DNA of 39,806 nucleotides from an uncultured Clostridia bacterium. Lineage in GTDB: Bacteria; Bacillota; Clostridia; TANB77; CAG-508. The notes below the pieces were generated by a model. The model was given only the letters and a program-made list of their open reading frames with translations, ran no database searches and had not been told where the DNA came from. Within the stretch, counting starts at the first letter, position 1. Every line of letters starts with the position of its first letter. A program made the translations under genes and the position numbers. Of this stretch, positions 25,748 to 35,268 are shown piece after piece. The stretch covers positions 1 to 39,806 of the forward strand of contig CALXME010000010.1 in assembly GCA_944389395.1 (NCBI GenBank). Reading direction: 5' to 3'.

Positions 25748-25880
25748 TTGGCGTTGGTTCCAGGTTTGGATGCCAAATTTTTAACAAAAATTTGGCATCC
25801 AAACCTGGAACCAATGCCAACCCAACCTGGAACCAATGCCAACCTAACCCCGAACCAATGCCAACCCAACCTGGAACCAA
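25748..25880. repeat. Palindrome plus 22-23-bp tandem repeats, copy 2
   Basis: Arms of 35 bases (25748-25782 and 25786-25820, one mismatch) flank a 3-base loop aac. Then come units at 25799-25821 (23 bp), 25822-25843 and 25844-25865 (22 bp each) and a partial unit to 25880. Same family as 1-83, but the loop is inverted (aac here, gtt there). It begins at the base after the rnr stop. Confidence 0.9.
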
Positions 25881-25881
25881 T

Positions 25882-26061
25882 TTATTTAAGCCATAAAACA
25901 ACATTTGCAAAAATCACAACAAAACAAGAAAAAGAAATAACAACAATACCACCAAACTTATTATTTTCTTGGGTTATTTCATAAATACCATATCCTATTA
26001 CCTTTAATAAAATATAAATAATTATTAAAAGAAAAATAAAATAATGAACAATAGTAATCAA
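25882..26061 (-). CDS. Small two-helix membrane protein at the end of the ger operon (59 aa)
   Basis: A frame from TTG 26061, 8 bases after AAAGGAG, to TAA at 25882. It has two hydrophobic helices (about 2-20 and 38-57) joined by a short polar loop containing EITQENNKFGG. It lies 19 bases after gerKC on the same strand. Some Bacillus germinant-receptor operons carry a small two-helix D-subunit gene, which this could match in size, topology and position. No sequence identity is claimed. Confidence 0.65.
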   Translation of the reverse strand: MITIVHYFIFLLIIIYILLKVIGYGIYEITQENNKFGGIVVISFSCFVVIFANVVLWLK

Positions 26062-26080
26062 AACACTTACTCCTTTCTAT

Positions 26081-27316
26081 TTAAGAATTAGTTTCTGTAA
26101 TTAACATAGAAGATTTAATAGAAGTATTTATAGTTACATCAAAAAAAGAATCTTGATAAGAATCTAACCAATTATAATTCCCAAAATCTTCGGTAGTGAA
26201 AAAATTAGAACTAGCAGATTTACCAAAGCCAATAATGTCAGAATGAAGTTCTTTAGCGGTTTTATACAAAAAATTAGAAAAAGTAGATTCTAAATAACTA
26301 TCACAAGAATCTGATATTAATTCTAAAACTTCAGGTTTTAAATAATTCTCATTATTTTCCATAGAATAAATTCTTCCAGTAAAACGAAGAGATACTTGAA
26401 TAAAAGGAGAACCAGTTTTAGTATCAACCTTTATTTCAGGCATATTTTCTGGAGTTAAGTAAATATCGATATAAGAATTAGATGCAGTAGGATCAGGAAC
26501 AGAAATTAAGAATCTATTAGCTCTGTTTTTAATACTTAAAAAAGAAATAGTATCTAATGCATCTAGCTCACCTACTAAAGTATCACCTTTAAAAACAGCA
26601 ACGCCTATATTTTCAGAACTAGTTTTACTTTCTATAGAAGAATTACTAGGAGTTACATGATAATCTTGTTGAGAATTATTATTAGTATTAGAATCATTAC
26701 TATTTTGAGAATCAATAACACCTCCTAAAATTGCATAAGGTTCACATTGTTTACAAATTAAACTATTAAAAAATTCGCCAATTGTTGAATTAGGCATGAA
26801 GCCAGTATATTCACTAGAATTAGTGAATATTTCATAATATGTGGAAATTAAATTTTCTAATTGAGGTTGAGTTTTTTGCATATAATAATTAGCATCTGTT
26901 TTTGAGATAACAATATTAGAAGAAGGTCTAATTTGAGTATCATTAATTAAAGTGTATATTTCTGAAGAAATTCCTTCTTTCGCTATTTCTTCAGAAAAAA
27001 TAATTACTTTGCAATGGGACATATTAACTTGTTTACTCAAGTAATTATTCATAAGATTAATTGCATTACTTAAAGAAGATGCATCAACAGAATTAATAAT
27101 AGAAGGAGCTTTTTTTGTAGAGCCAGATTCTGCAACAGGAGAAGTTGTTGAAAATTGGAAACTAACTTTTATATTATTATTATCAGATTTATCAATACCA
27201 ATAGCAAGAACATAAGCCAAGTTGTCCATACTTAAAGAAAAATATGAACTAGAAAATGCCATAATAAAAATAATAATTAAAATAACAATAAAAATTTTTT
27301 TAAAAAATTTATTCAT
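26081..27316 (-). CDS. gerKC: Germinant receptor C subunit (GerKC/GerAC family)
   Basis: A 411-residue protein of the spore inner membrane receptor, with an N-terminal hydrophobic segment (about 6-24) and the family's YVLAIGIDKS start. The middle part with the PSSNIVISKTDANYYMQ segment and the C-terminal domain match the GerAC fold. The lipobox Cys that normally anchors GerAC proteins is absent: the segment after the hydrophobic stretch is FSSSYFS. The ATG at 27316 has AGGAG upstream and overlaps the end of gerKB by 8 bases. Confidence 0.9.
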   Translation of the reverse strand: MNKFFKKIFIVILIIIFIMAFSSSYFSLSMDNLAYVLAIGIDKSDNNNIKVSFQFSTTSPVAESGSTKKAPSIINSVDASSLSNAINLMNNYLSKQVNMSHCKVIIFSEEIAKEGISSEIYTLINDTQIRPSSNIVISKTDANYYMQKTQPQLENLISTYYEIFTNSSEYTGFMPNSTIGEFFNSLICKQCEPYAILGGVIDSQNSNDSNTNNNSQQDYHVTPSNSSIESKTSSENIGVAVFKGDTLVGELDALDTISFLSIKNRANRFLISVPDPTASNSYIDIYLTPENMPEIKVDTKTGSPFIQVSLRFTGRIYSMENNENYLKPEVLELISDSCDSYLESTFSNFLYKTAKELHSDIIGFGKSASSNFFTTEDFGNYNWLDSYQDSFFDVTINTSIKSSMLITETNS

Positions 27317-28425
27317 CAAATATCTCCTTTTTGTTATATATATTATTTCTGTATTTTTTCCAAGTTGCTAATAATAAAATACTAATACCCAGTAAAAATA
27401 CTATAAATAAAACTAGATAAGGGTAAATATAAGATTCATAATTTGAAGAAATGGCAAAATTTTCGGGTAATAGAGCTATCGCAAAAATTAATAATCCAAA
27501 TATATCTATTAAAGGTTTTTTTGTATTTATAGAAGTTATTTTTTTAAAGATATTCATAGAAAATTTAGTGACAATACTTAAATAACAAGCAAAAGCTAAT
27601 ATCCAAAATAGAAGAAAAATAGATTCTAATCTTTGAAAAAAGCTTCCAAATTCAATATATCTTGTAGCATTATATAATGGTGAAATTTCATTTGCACTTA
27701 TAAAAGATGGAAACATAAATAAAATAGTAGAAACACATAAAAGTAAATAAATTGATGTTATTCCAACAGAAAGAAAAGCCACCTTTTTTAGTTTTTGAGG
27801 TTCTTTTAAAAGAGGTGGTAAAAAATATAAGTAAGCAATTCCACCAAAAGCAGATAAATTAAGTATACCTGTTACAAAAGTTTGTGATAGACCATGTCCT
27901 AAAATAGGAAATATTCTTTGAGGAGAAAAATTTTGTATATTTGCAAAAAATAGAAAAATCATACCAGCTAATACTAGAGGTAAAATAATAAGATTAGTTT
28001 TTAAAGTAGAATTAAAATTAAATTTATTAGCAATACATACAGCTATTATAAACATTAGAAGTATAAATACAATATTAGTCATAGGATAATAGATAATTTT
28101 TAAACCTTCACAAAAATTTCTTAATATAATACTTGAAGAAATTATAAAATAAGAAATGAAAATAAAACCTACAATTTTTTGAAAAACTTTACCACCTAAA
28201 ATTTCAGAAATATCAATAAGGTCTAAACCGTGGAAAGTTTTGCAATAATCTAAAAATAAAGTAGGTAAGGCAAATTGCTATTGCTGTAACATAAATTAAA
28301 TTAAGAATTGTTGCAGAATCTGTTTTTGCTAAAATATCTCTAGGTAGAGATAATAAAGTATGGATGACAACAATTGTAAGAATTAGCATAACTGCTTCTA
28401 TTGTACCAATTTTATACTTTAACAT
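27309..28425 (-). CDS. gerKB: Germinant receptor B subunit (GerKB/GerAB family), +1 shift at CGG
   Basis: GerAB proteins are amino-acid-transporter-like membrane proteins that sense germinants. The frame starts at ATG 28425 (AAGGAG upstream) and reads 65 residues to ...LLQNFP. It then meets CGG (28228-28230), and frame 0 stops at 28213. In +1, from GGT at 28229, family sequence follows at once: GLDLIDISEILGGK, then membrane helices to the stop at 27309. The joined length is 371 residues, right for the family. Glycine after FP is what I expect from the family. The downstream open frame starting at an internal ATG (28082) is not a separate gene. Confidence 0.92.
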
Positions 28426-28428
28426 AAA

Positions 28429-30151
28429 TTAACTCCTTTTATTTTGATTAGAATTATATTTCCATTTCATAGAAAATTTATTTTGTTCTTTAGTTTTTTT
28501 ACTACCGATAAAAGTAGGTCTAAATTCTCTTTTCCAAATAGGTTGTAATAAATAAGCATTACCTTTAGAATCACTTGAAGGTGCATAAGGAGTTGTAAAA
28601 GAAACTCCAAAAGAAGTAAGACTACAAAGAATAGATATATATACAAACACACCTAAAGAAATACCTAAAAAACCTGCCATAAATCCTAATAGTATAAATA
28701 AAAATCTAAAATAGCGTAAATGAAATCCAAAAGAGAAGTCAGGAATAGCAAAAGAAGAAATACCAGTAATTGCAACTAGAATAATTAAAATAGGACTAAC
28801 AATACCTGCACTTACAGCTGCTTGACCTAATACTAAGGCTCCAACTATTCCAATTGTAGGACCTATAGGAGAAGGTACTCTAAGACCTGCTTCGCGAATT
28901 AATTCAAAAGAGATTTCCATCAATAAAATTTCTACAATAACTGGAAAAGGAACATTTTCACGAGAAGCCAAAATAGAATGGAGTAAGCTAGTTGGTAAAA
29001 TTTCTTGATGAAAACTTGTAATTGCAACATAAAGTCCTGGTAATAATAAAGTAATAATTGCTGCTAGAAAGCGTAAACCTCTTAAAAAATTTGCGAAGTT
29101 GACTCTTAAATTAGAATCTTCAGAAGATGTTAGAAAATCAATTAAAATAGCAGGCATGATAATTGCATGAGGATTTCCATTAACAATAACAATAACTCTT
29201 CCTTTTAATAAGAATTTTGTTGCTTTATCAGGTCTTTCTGTAGAAATTGTTTCTGGAATTCCTAAATAATTAGAATCAGCAATAAATTGTTCTAATTCTC
29301 CAGAAGAAAGTAAAGAGTCTATTTCTAAATTATTTAATCTATATTTTACTTCATTTACTAAATCTGCATTAGTAATATTTTGCATATAGCAAACAGCACA
29401 TTTAGTTTTTGTGACTTTACCAATTTCAATGTTTTCAATTACTAAATTTTCATTATTAACAATCCTTCTTATTAAAGAGGTATTAGTTCTAATATTTTCT
29501 ACAAAAGCTTCGTGTGGACCTTTAATAACAATTTCATTATTAGGAGAATTCACACTTCTTTGTTTAAATCCTTTTACTTCAATATCAAAAGCAACAGAAA
29601 GAGTATCAACGAAAAGAGCACAATTACCGAGAATTAATTCCTGAAATAATCTGTGAAAATTCACTAGTTTCTTTAATGGAATTTTGTGGCATCAAACAAT
29701 TTATTAAATAATTAGATAAATCAAATTTTTTTACTTTTCTAACAGTAATATTATTAGTAACTGCTTCTGAAATAACTTTATTTTGGGAACCTTCAAATAA
29801 ATTGTTTTTATTTCTTAACATTAAAGGTTCTAAAATAAATTCATTCAAAATTTGAGAATCTACCATTCCATCAATATAAGCAATAAAAGCATTATATTGT
29901 TTTCCACGAGCATTAATAGTGAAATTGCGTAAAACAATATCACTATTAATTAAAGAATTATATATTGTTTGCATAAATTCTAAATTAACTTGCAGACTAG
30001 AAAAAATTTTTTTAGAATCCTCTAATAATATATTTTTATCATCATTATCAGATGAATTATTATCTATATTGCTATTTTCACTCAAATTAAATTGATATTC
30101 TAAAGGTGGGGTATAACCAAATATAGAATCAAACAAATTTTTAAAACTCAT
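28429..30151 (-). CDS. gerKA: Germinant receptor A subunit (GerKA/GerAA family), +1 shift at CGG
   Basis: First gene of the operon, with AAGGAG before ATG 30151. Residues 1-174 belong to the soluble N-terminal domain and end ...SGINS. An in-frame CGG (29627-29629) is followed immediately by TAA. In +1, from GGT at 29628, the family continues with GNCALFVDTL, then FKQRSVNSP, the second soluble subdomain and the C-terminal membrane helices (ERP and PSPIGPTIGIVGALVLGQAAV segments). The joined length is 573 residues. The downstream fragment has no ribosome binding site of its own. gerKB follows after 3 bases. Confidence 0.93.
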
Positions 30152-30216
30152 TTTTTTCTCCTTGTTTTTTATTTAATTGTATTATTTACAAAATTAGAAA
30201 AAATATACAAAAAGTA

Positions 30217-30245
30217 TTGACACAAAGCCAAAACCATTATATAAT
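30217..30245 (+). promoter_or_regulatory. Consensus promoter of the S10 operon
   Basis: TTGACA (30217-30222), 17 bases, TATAAT (30240-30245). Transcription should begin near 30252, leaving a leader of about 258 bases. Confidence 0.88.
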
Positions 30246-30251
30246 ATTTGA

Positions 30252-30381
30252 GCATGAATGAAGCGATGAAGCCAAATGTGGCTACATCTTTACAGAAAGT
30301 AGGGATGGAGGGAACTTTGGTGGAGTATGTCATGGCAAAGACCAGGCGGTAAGAAAACACACTTGCCCAGAATTATCATGC
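30252..30381 (+). promoter_or_regulatory. Structured-looking leader RNA of the S10 operon
   Basis: The predicted transcript starts with GCATGA (30252-30257), which pairs with TCATGC (30376-30381) and would close a 130-base domain. Inside are AGCCA-aatg-TGGCT (30269-30282) and GGCAA/TTGCC pairing. The domain is less AT-rich than its surroundings. Two more hairpins follow: GGTG/CACC near 30411 and TAGTAGC/GCTACTG near 30450. I recognise no riboswitch or T-box. A leader that controls ribosomal protein synthesis is plausible. The rest of the 358-base gap holds the promoter and no supported gene. Confidence 0.5.
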
Positions 30382-30509
30382 ATATTTTGGGTTTTTATAT
30401 AGGTGATATTCAAAACACCAGGGTGCGTTTAAACTTGCCACGGTAATTTTAGTAGCAAAAATAGCTACTGCAAGAAAAATTTAAAATTTAAGAAGGAGGG
30501 AAAATTACA

Positions 30510-30836
30510 ATGGCAAACACAACATTAGCAACAAGCGAAAAAATTAGAATAAGACTAAAAGCTTATGACCATGTAGTTTTAGATCAGTCTGCTGAAAAGA
30601 TAGTAGATACTGCTAAAAAAACAGGAGCAAAGGTTTCAGGTCCTATTCCATTACCAACACAAAAGGAAATCGTAACAATTTTACGTTCTCCACACAAATA
30701 CAAAGATTCAAGAGAACAATTTGAAATGAGAACACATAAAAGAGTTATTGACATTCTTTATCCAACACAAAAAACAGTGGACAGTTTAATGAAATTAGAA
30801 TTGCCAGCTGGTGTGGATATTGAAATTAAATTATAA
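30510..30836 (+). CDS. rpsJ: 30S ribosomal protein S10
   Basis: 108 residues with the typical [10 protein letters not shown] start, the GPIPLPT turn and the HKRVIDI segment. An N-terminal extension of about 8 residues precedes the core. First gene of the S10 operon; AAGGAGGG precedes the ATG. S10 also takes part in transcription antitermination as NusE. Confidence 0.98.
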   Translation: MANTTLATSEKIRIRLKAYDHVVLDQSAEKIVDTAKKTGAKVSGPIPLPTQKEIVTILRSPHKYKDSREQFEMRTHKRVIDILYPTQKTVDSLMKLELPAGVDIEIKL

Positions 30837-30933
30837 GAATAAAAAATCCACAAACAAGGAAGAAAATGTGGAAAAAACAACAAAACCAAGCTGGTATAAT
30901 AAAGTATCAGCCAATAGTTAGGAGGAAATAAAA

Positions 30934-31569
30934 ATGAAAAAAGGAATTATCGGAAGAAAAATTGGTATGACACAAATTTTTGATGAAAAAGGAAATGTCA
31001 TTCCAGTAACAGTCATCGAAGCTGGACCTTGTGTAGTAGCACAAGTAAAAACAGTAGAAACAGATGGATATAATGCAATCCAATTAGGATTTGGAGAAGT
31101 AAAAGATAAACATATTAATAAACCAGAAGCTGGACATTTTGCAAAAGCAAAACTAGCTAACAAAAAACACCTAAGAGAATTTAGATTAGAAGATATTTCA
31201 AACTACAAAGTAGGAGATGAAATAAAATTAGATATCTTCGAAGTAGGAGAAAGAATTGATGTACAAGGAACTTCAAAAGGAAAAGGATTCCAAGGTGTTA
31301 TTAAAAGACATGGACAACACAGAGGACCAATGGGACATGGTTCTATGTATCATAGAAGACCAGGTTCAATGGGAGCTACTTCAACACCAGGTAGAGTATT
31401 TAAAGGTAAAAAATTACCAGGACATATGGGAAAAGTTACAGTTACAATACAAAACTTAGATGTTGTAAGAGTAGATACAGATAAAAATGTATTATTAGTA
31501 AAAGGAAGTGTTCCTGGACCAAAAGGAGCTATCCTAAAAGTAAAATCAACTGTAAAGGCTAGTAAATAG
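30934..31569 (+). CDS. rplC: 50S ribosomal protein L3
   Basis: 211 residues. The [15 protein letters not shown] start and the [11 protein letters not shown] and RPGSMGA segments identify it. The 97-base gap after rpsJ contains a TCCACA/TGTGGA hairpin and an extended -10 box (TGGTATAAT ending 30900), possibly a second promoter. TTAGGAGG precedes the ATG. Confidence 0.98.
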   Translation: MKKGIIGRKIGMTQIFDEKGNVIPVTVIEAGPCVVAQVKTVETDGYNAIQLGFGEVKDKHINKPEAGHFAKAKLANKKHLREFRLEDISNYKVGDEIKLDIFEVGERIDVQGTSKGKGFQGVIKRHGQHRGPMGHGSMYHRRPGSMGATSTPGRVFKGKKLPGHMGKVTVTIQNLDVVRVDTDKNVLLVKGSVPGPKGAILKVKSTVKASK

Positions 31570-31589
31570 AAGGAAGGAGGAAATACGAA

Positions 31590-32213
31590 ATGCCAAAAGT
31601 AGACGTATATGATATAAAAGGTAAAAAAGTAAGTGATATAGAATTAGCAGATAGTGTATTTGGAATTGAACCAAATGAAAATATCGTGCATAGTGTATTA
31701 GTTAACTATTTAGCTAATCAAAGACAAGGTACACAAAGTACTAAAACAAGAGCAGAAGTTTCTGGTGGTGGTAAAAAACCATGGAGACAAAAAGGAACAG
31801 GTAGAGCAAGACAAGGAAGCATTAGAGCACCACAATGGATTAAAGGAGGTATTGCTTTAGGTCCAAAACCTCGTTCATATAGATATACTGTAAACAAAAA
31901 AGAAAGAAGATTGGCAATAAAATCAATCTTAAGTTCAAAAGTATTAGAAAAAGAATTAACAGTAGTGGATAAATTAGAGTTAGCAGAAATCAAAACAAAA
32001 ACAATGGTAAAAGCTTTAGCTGATTTAAAAGTAGAAGGAAAAACATTAATAATCCTTCCAGAAAACAACAAAAATGTTTTAATGTCATCAAGAAATATTG
32101 AAGGTGTTAAAACAATAGTTGCAAATAACATTAATGTATTTGATTTATTAAAATATACAAATCTAATCTTACCAGTAGATACTGTTAAAAAATTAGAGGA
32201 GGTGTATGCATAA
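31590..32213 (+). CDS. rplD: 50S ribosomal protein L4
   Basis: 207 residues. The conserved loop with TKTRAEVSGGGKKPWRQKGTG and ARQGSIRAPQW lines the exit tunnel. In E. coli L4 represses its own operon, which may bear on the leader at 30252. The stop overlaps the rplW start region (shared base 32213). Confidence 0.98.
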   Translation: MPKVDVYDIKGKKVSDIELADSVFGIEPNENIVHSVLVNYLANQRQGTQSTKTRAEVSGGGKKPWRQKGTGRARQGSIRAPQWIKGGIALGPKPRSYRYTVNKKERRLAIKSILSSKVLEKELTVVDKLELAEIKTKTMVKALADLKVEGKTLIILPENNKNVLMSSRNIEGVKTIVANNINVFDLLKYTNLILPVDTVKKLEEVYA

Positions 32214-32560
32214 TGTTACCAGAAGAAATAATTATAGCACCAGTTGTTACTGAAAAAAGTAATGATGCATTACAACAAGGGAAATACACTTTCAAAGTAA
32301 ATAAAAAAGCAACAAAAGTAGAAATAGCAAAAGCTGTTGAAAAACTTTTTGATGTAAAAGTATTAAAAGTAAATACAATGAAAGTAAATGGTAAGAAAAA
32401 AAGAGTAGGATACCATGTAGGAAAAACATCTGACTGGAAAAAAGCAATTGTTACAATAGATACTAATCCAGAAGATGCAACATATTTAGCAAAAGGTGGA
32501 AAAGAAACTAAAGTTTCTAAAAAATATAAAGATTCAATTGATGAATTTATGGGAGCCTAA
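32213..32560 (+). CDS. rplW: 50S ribosomal protein L23
   Basis: 115 residues with the [10 protein letters not shown] start and the [18 protein letters not shown] segment; it lies at the tunnel exit and docks trigger factor and SRP. It overlaps rplD by one base and ends with a slightly extended C-terminus ([16 protein letters not shown]). Confidence 0.97.
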   Translation: MLPEEIIIAPVVTEKSNDALQQGKYTFKVNKKATKVEIAKAVEKLFDVKVLKVNTMKVNGKKKRVGYHVGKTSDWKKAIVTIDTNPEDATYLAKGGKETKVSKKYKDSIDEFMGA

Positions 32561-32592
32561 ATAAAAATAAATTCGAGAAAGGAAAGATAGAA

Positions 32593-33420
32593 ATGGGAAT
32601 GAAACACTTCAAAGCCTATACACCATCAAGAAGAAACATGACAGTTTCAGATTTTGCAGAAGTAACAAAGAAAACTCCTGAAAAATCATTACTAGCAAAG
32701 AAAAGAAAAAATGCTGGAAGAAACTCATATGGTAGAATTACAGTAAGACATCAAGGTGGTGGAAATAGACAAAAATATAGAATTATAGATTTTAAAAGAA
32801 GAAAAGACAATATGGAAGCACAAGTAATTGGAATCGAATATGATCCAAACAGAAGTGCAAATATTGCATTAATTCAATATGAAGATGGAGAAAAAGCATA
32901 CATACTAGCTCCACAAGGATTAAAAGATGGAGCTCAAGTAGTATCAGGAGAAGCAGTTGACATCAAACCAGGAAACTGTATGCCAATTAGTAGTATTCCA
33001 GTTGGTACTTTAATTCACAACATCGAATTAAATCCAAAACAAGGTGGAAAATTAGTAAAAGCTGCTGGGCAAAGTGCACAATTAATGGCAAAAGAAGGAA
33101 AATATGCTCACGTAAGACTTCCATCAGGAGAAATGAGATTAATCTTAGCGACTTGTAGAGCAACAGTTGGAGTAATTGGTAATAGCGACCATGAAAATGT
33201 AAAAATTGGTAAAGCAGGAAGAAAAAGACATATGGGAATTAGACCTACAGTAAGAGGATCAGTAATGAACCCAGTAGATCACCCACATGGTGGTGGTGAA
33301 GGTAGAGCACCAGTAGGACACGCTGGACCAATGACACCTTGGGGCAAACCAGCTCTTGGATATAAGACAAGAAACAAAAAGAAACAATCTAATAAGTTTA
33401 TTGTTAAGAGAAGAAAATAG
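32593..33420 (+). CDS. rplB: 50S ribosomal protein L2
   Basis: 275 residues. The [15 protein letters not shown] start, [20 protein letters not shown] segment and the peptidyl-transferase-proximal [13 protein letters not shown] loop are all present. AAAGGAAAG precedes the ATG at 32593. Confidence 0.98.
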   Translation: MGMKHFKAYTPSRRNMTVSDFAEVTKKTPEKSLLAKKRKNAGRNSYGRITVRHQGGGNRQKYRIIDFKRRKDNMEAQVIGIEYDPNRSANIALIQYEDGEKAYILAPQGLKDGAQVVSGEAVDIKPGNCMPISSIPVGTLIHNIELNPKQGGKLVKAAGQSAQLMAKEGKYAHVRLPSGEMRLILATCRATVGVIGNSDHENVKIGKAGRKRHMGIRPTVRGSVMNPVDHPHGGGEGRAPVGHAGPMTPWGKPALGYKTRNKKKQSNKFIVKRRK

Positions 33421-33454
33421 AAAATAAAAGCTTAGGAAAGGAGGACATTCAAAA

Positions 33455-33736
33455 ATGTCAAGATCAAGCAAGAAAAAACCATTCGTACAAGAAAAACTAT
33501 TAAAAAGAATAGAAGCAATGAATGAAACTGGAGAAAAACAAGTTTTAAAAACATGGTCAAGAGCTTCTACTATATATCCACAAATGGTTGGTCATACAAT
33601 TGCTGTACATGATGGAAGAAAACATGTTCCAATTTATATAGCAGAAGAAATGATTGGTCATAAATTAGGAGAATTTGCTCCTACAAGAACTTTCAAAGGT
33701 CATGCAGGGGATAAGAAAACAACTGTTAAAAAATAA
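33455..33736 (+). CDS. rpsS: 30S ribosomal protein S19
   Basis: 93 residues with [30 protein letters not shown] and the C-terminal [12 protein letters not shown] segment. Strong AAGGAGG before the ATG. Confidence 0.98.
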   Translation: MSRSSKKKPFVQEKLLKRIEAMNETGEKQVLKTWSRASTIYPQMVGHTIAVHDGRKHVPIYIAEEMIGHKLGEFAPTRTFKGHAGDKKTTVKK

Positions 33737-33785
33737 GAGAATAAATAATCTAAATAAAATAGGTTAATTTAAGGAGGGAAATGAA

Positions 33786-34148
33786 GTGCAAGAGCAAGAA
33801 ACAGTAGTGAAAAACGAAGCTAAAGCAACACTTAAATTTGCAAGAATATCAGCAAGAAAAGTAAAAATCGTAGCAGATTTAATTAGAGGAAAAGATATAG
33901 ATGAAGCATTAGCAATTGTAAAATATACACCAAAAGCATCATCTGAAATCATTGAAAAATTATTAAAATCAGCAATTGCAAATGCTGAAAATAATCATAA
34001 TATGAAACATGAAAATTTATATGTTGCTGAAATCTATGCAAACCAAGGTCCAACATTAAAAAGAATTAGACCAGCTGCAAAAGGTTCAGCAGTTAGAATT
34101 AGAAAAAGAACAAGTCATATTACAATAGTATTAAGAGATGACAAATAA
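33786..34148 (+). CDS. rplV: 50S ribosomal protein L22
   Basis: 120 residues with [19 protein letters not shown] and the tunnel hairpin ending [13 protein letters not shown]. The start is GTG at 33786, 7 bases after AAGGAGG. An ATG at 33781 is in another frame that stops after eight codons, so the GTG start is decided by the site and the family sequence. Confidence 0.96.
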   Translation: MQEQETVVKNEAKATLKFARISARKVKIVADLIRGKDIDEALAIVKYTPKASSEIIEKLLKSAIANAENNHNMKHENLYVAEIYANQGPTLKRIRPAAKGSAVRIRKRTSHITIVLRDDK

Positions 34149-34168
34149 GAAAGGAGGACTCATTAAAA

Positions 34169-34825
34169 ATGGGACAAAAAGTACATCCAACAGGAGTGAG
34201 AGTTGGAATTATCAAAGATTGGAATTCTAAATGGTATGCAGATTCTAAAAACTTTGCAGATTACCTAGTAGAAGACCAAAAAATCCGTAAATTTTTAAAG
34301 AAAAAATTATATCTTGCTGGAATTTCAAAAATAGAAATTGAAAGAACAGCTAAAGCTGTAAAAGTCAATTTATATACTGCAAAACCAGGAATTGTAATTG
34401 GAAAAGGTGGAGCAGGAGCAGAAAGCGTAAAAGCAGAACTTGCTAAATTAATAGGAAAAGAAATTAATTTAAATATTGTAGAAGTAAAAAATGTTGATAC
34501 AGATGCTCAATTAGTAGCAGAAAATATCGCAGGACAATTAGAAAGAAGAATTTCATTTAGAAGAGCAATGAAACAATGTATGCAAAAATCTTTAAAAGCA
34601 GGTGCATTAGGAATTAAAACTTCTGTATCTGGAAGATTAGGTGGAGCAGACATGGCAAGAACTGAATTCTATAAAGAAGGAAATATACCACTACAAACAT
34701 TAAGAGCAGATATTGATTATGGATTTGCAGAAGCAAATACTACTTATGGAAAAATCGGTGTAAAAGTATGGATATATAAAGGAGAAGTTCTTCCAACTAA
34801 GAAAACAGAAGGAGGGGAACAATAA
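34169..34825 (+). CDS. rpsC: 30S ribosomal protein S3
   Basis: 218 residues. [14 protein letters not shown] start, a KH domain with [19 protein letters not shown], and the C-terminal domain [20 protein letters not shown]. It ends with a TAATG overlap with rplP. Confidence 0.98.
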   Translation: MGQKVHPTGVRVGIIKDWNSKWYADSKNFADYLVEDQKIRKFLKKKLYLAGISKIEIERTAKAVKVNLYTAKPGIVIGKGGAGAESVKAELAKLIGKEINLNIVEVKNVDTDAQLVAENIAGQLERRISFRRAMKQCMQKSLKAGALGIKTSVSGRLGGADMARTEFYKEGNIPLQTLRADIDYGFAEANTTYGKIGVKVWIYKGEVLPTKKTEGGEQ

Positions 34826-35268
34826 TGCCATTAATGCCAAAAAGAACAAAATTTAGAAAAATGCAAAAAGGTAGAATGAGAGGAAAAGCAACAAGAGGAA
34901 ATAAAGTAACAGATGGTGAATACGGAATTCAAGCTGTAACAGGAGCTTTAGTTACAAGTAACCAAATAGAAGCAGCGCGTATCGCTATGACTCGTTATAT
35001 TAAAAGAGGTGGAAAAGTTTGGATTAAAATATTCCCAGACAAACCAATTACTTCTAAACCAATTGGTACTCGTATGGGTAAAGGTAAAGGAGCACCAGAA
35101 TATTGGGTTGCAGTTGTAAAACCAGGAAGAGTAATGTTTGAAATTGCAGGAGTATCAGAAGAAATTGCAAGAGAAGCCTTGAGATTAGCTATGAATAAAC
35201 TACCTAATAAAACAAAATTTGTAGCAAAAGAAACAGAAAAGGTAGGTGATAATGATGAAGATAAATAA
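34825..35268 (+). CDS. rplP: 50S ribosomal protein L16
   Basis: 147 residues with MPKRTKFRK near the start, [25 protein letters not shown] and [20 protein letters not shown]. It overlaps rpsC by one base and rpmC by 14 bases, so translation of the three is probably coupled. Confidence 0.98.
   Translation: MPLMPKRTKFRKMQKGRMRGKATRGNKVTDGEYGIQAVTGALVTSNQIEAARIAMTRYIKRGGKVWIKIFPDKPITSKPIGTRMGKGKGAPEYWVAVVKPGRVMFEIAGVSEEIAREALRLAMNKLPNKTKFVAKETEKVGDNDEDK

Noticed and set aside
25748..25984. Plus-strand open frame across the repeat cluster
   Set aside because: It is a repeat-derived translation (P/N/Q/T-rich) with no ribosome binding site, antisense to the small membrane gene.
28083..28212. Intergenic region between two separate gerKB-like genes
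   Set aside because: Translating it in the +1 frame from CGG gives continuous GerAB family sequence, so it is one gene.
30254..30352. Short reading frame in the S10 leader ending AGG CGG TAA
   Set aside because: It has no ribosome binding site and overlaps a structured-looking leader. The CGG is probably chance, though it is worth including in a genome-wide CGG count.
30252..30509. T-box or known riboswitch in the S10 leader
   Set aside because: No T-box sequence (GGGTGGNACCGCG type) and no riboswitch core was recognised.
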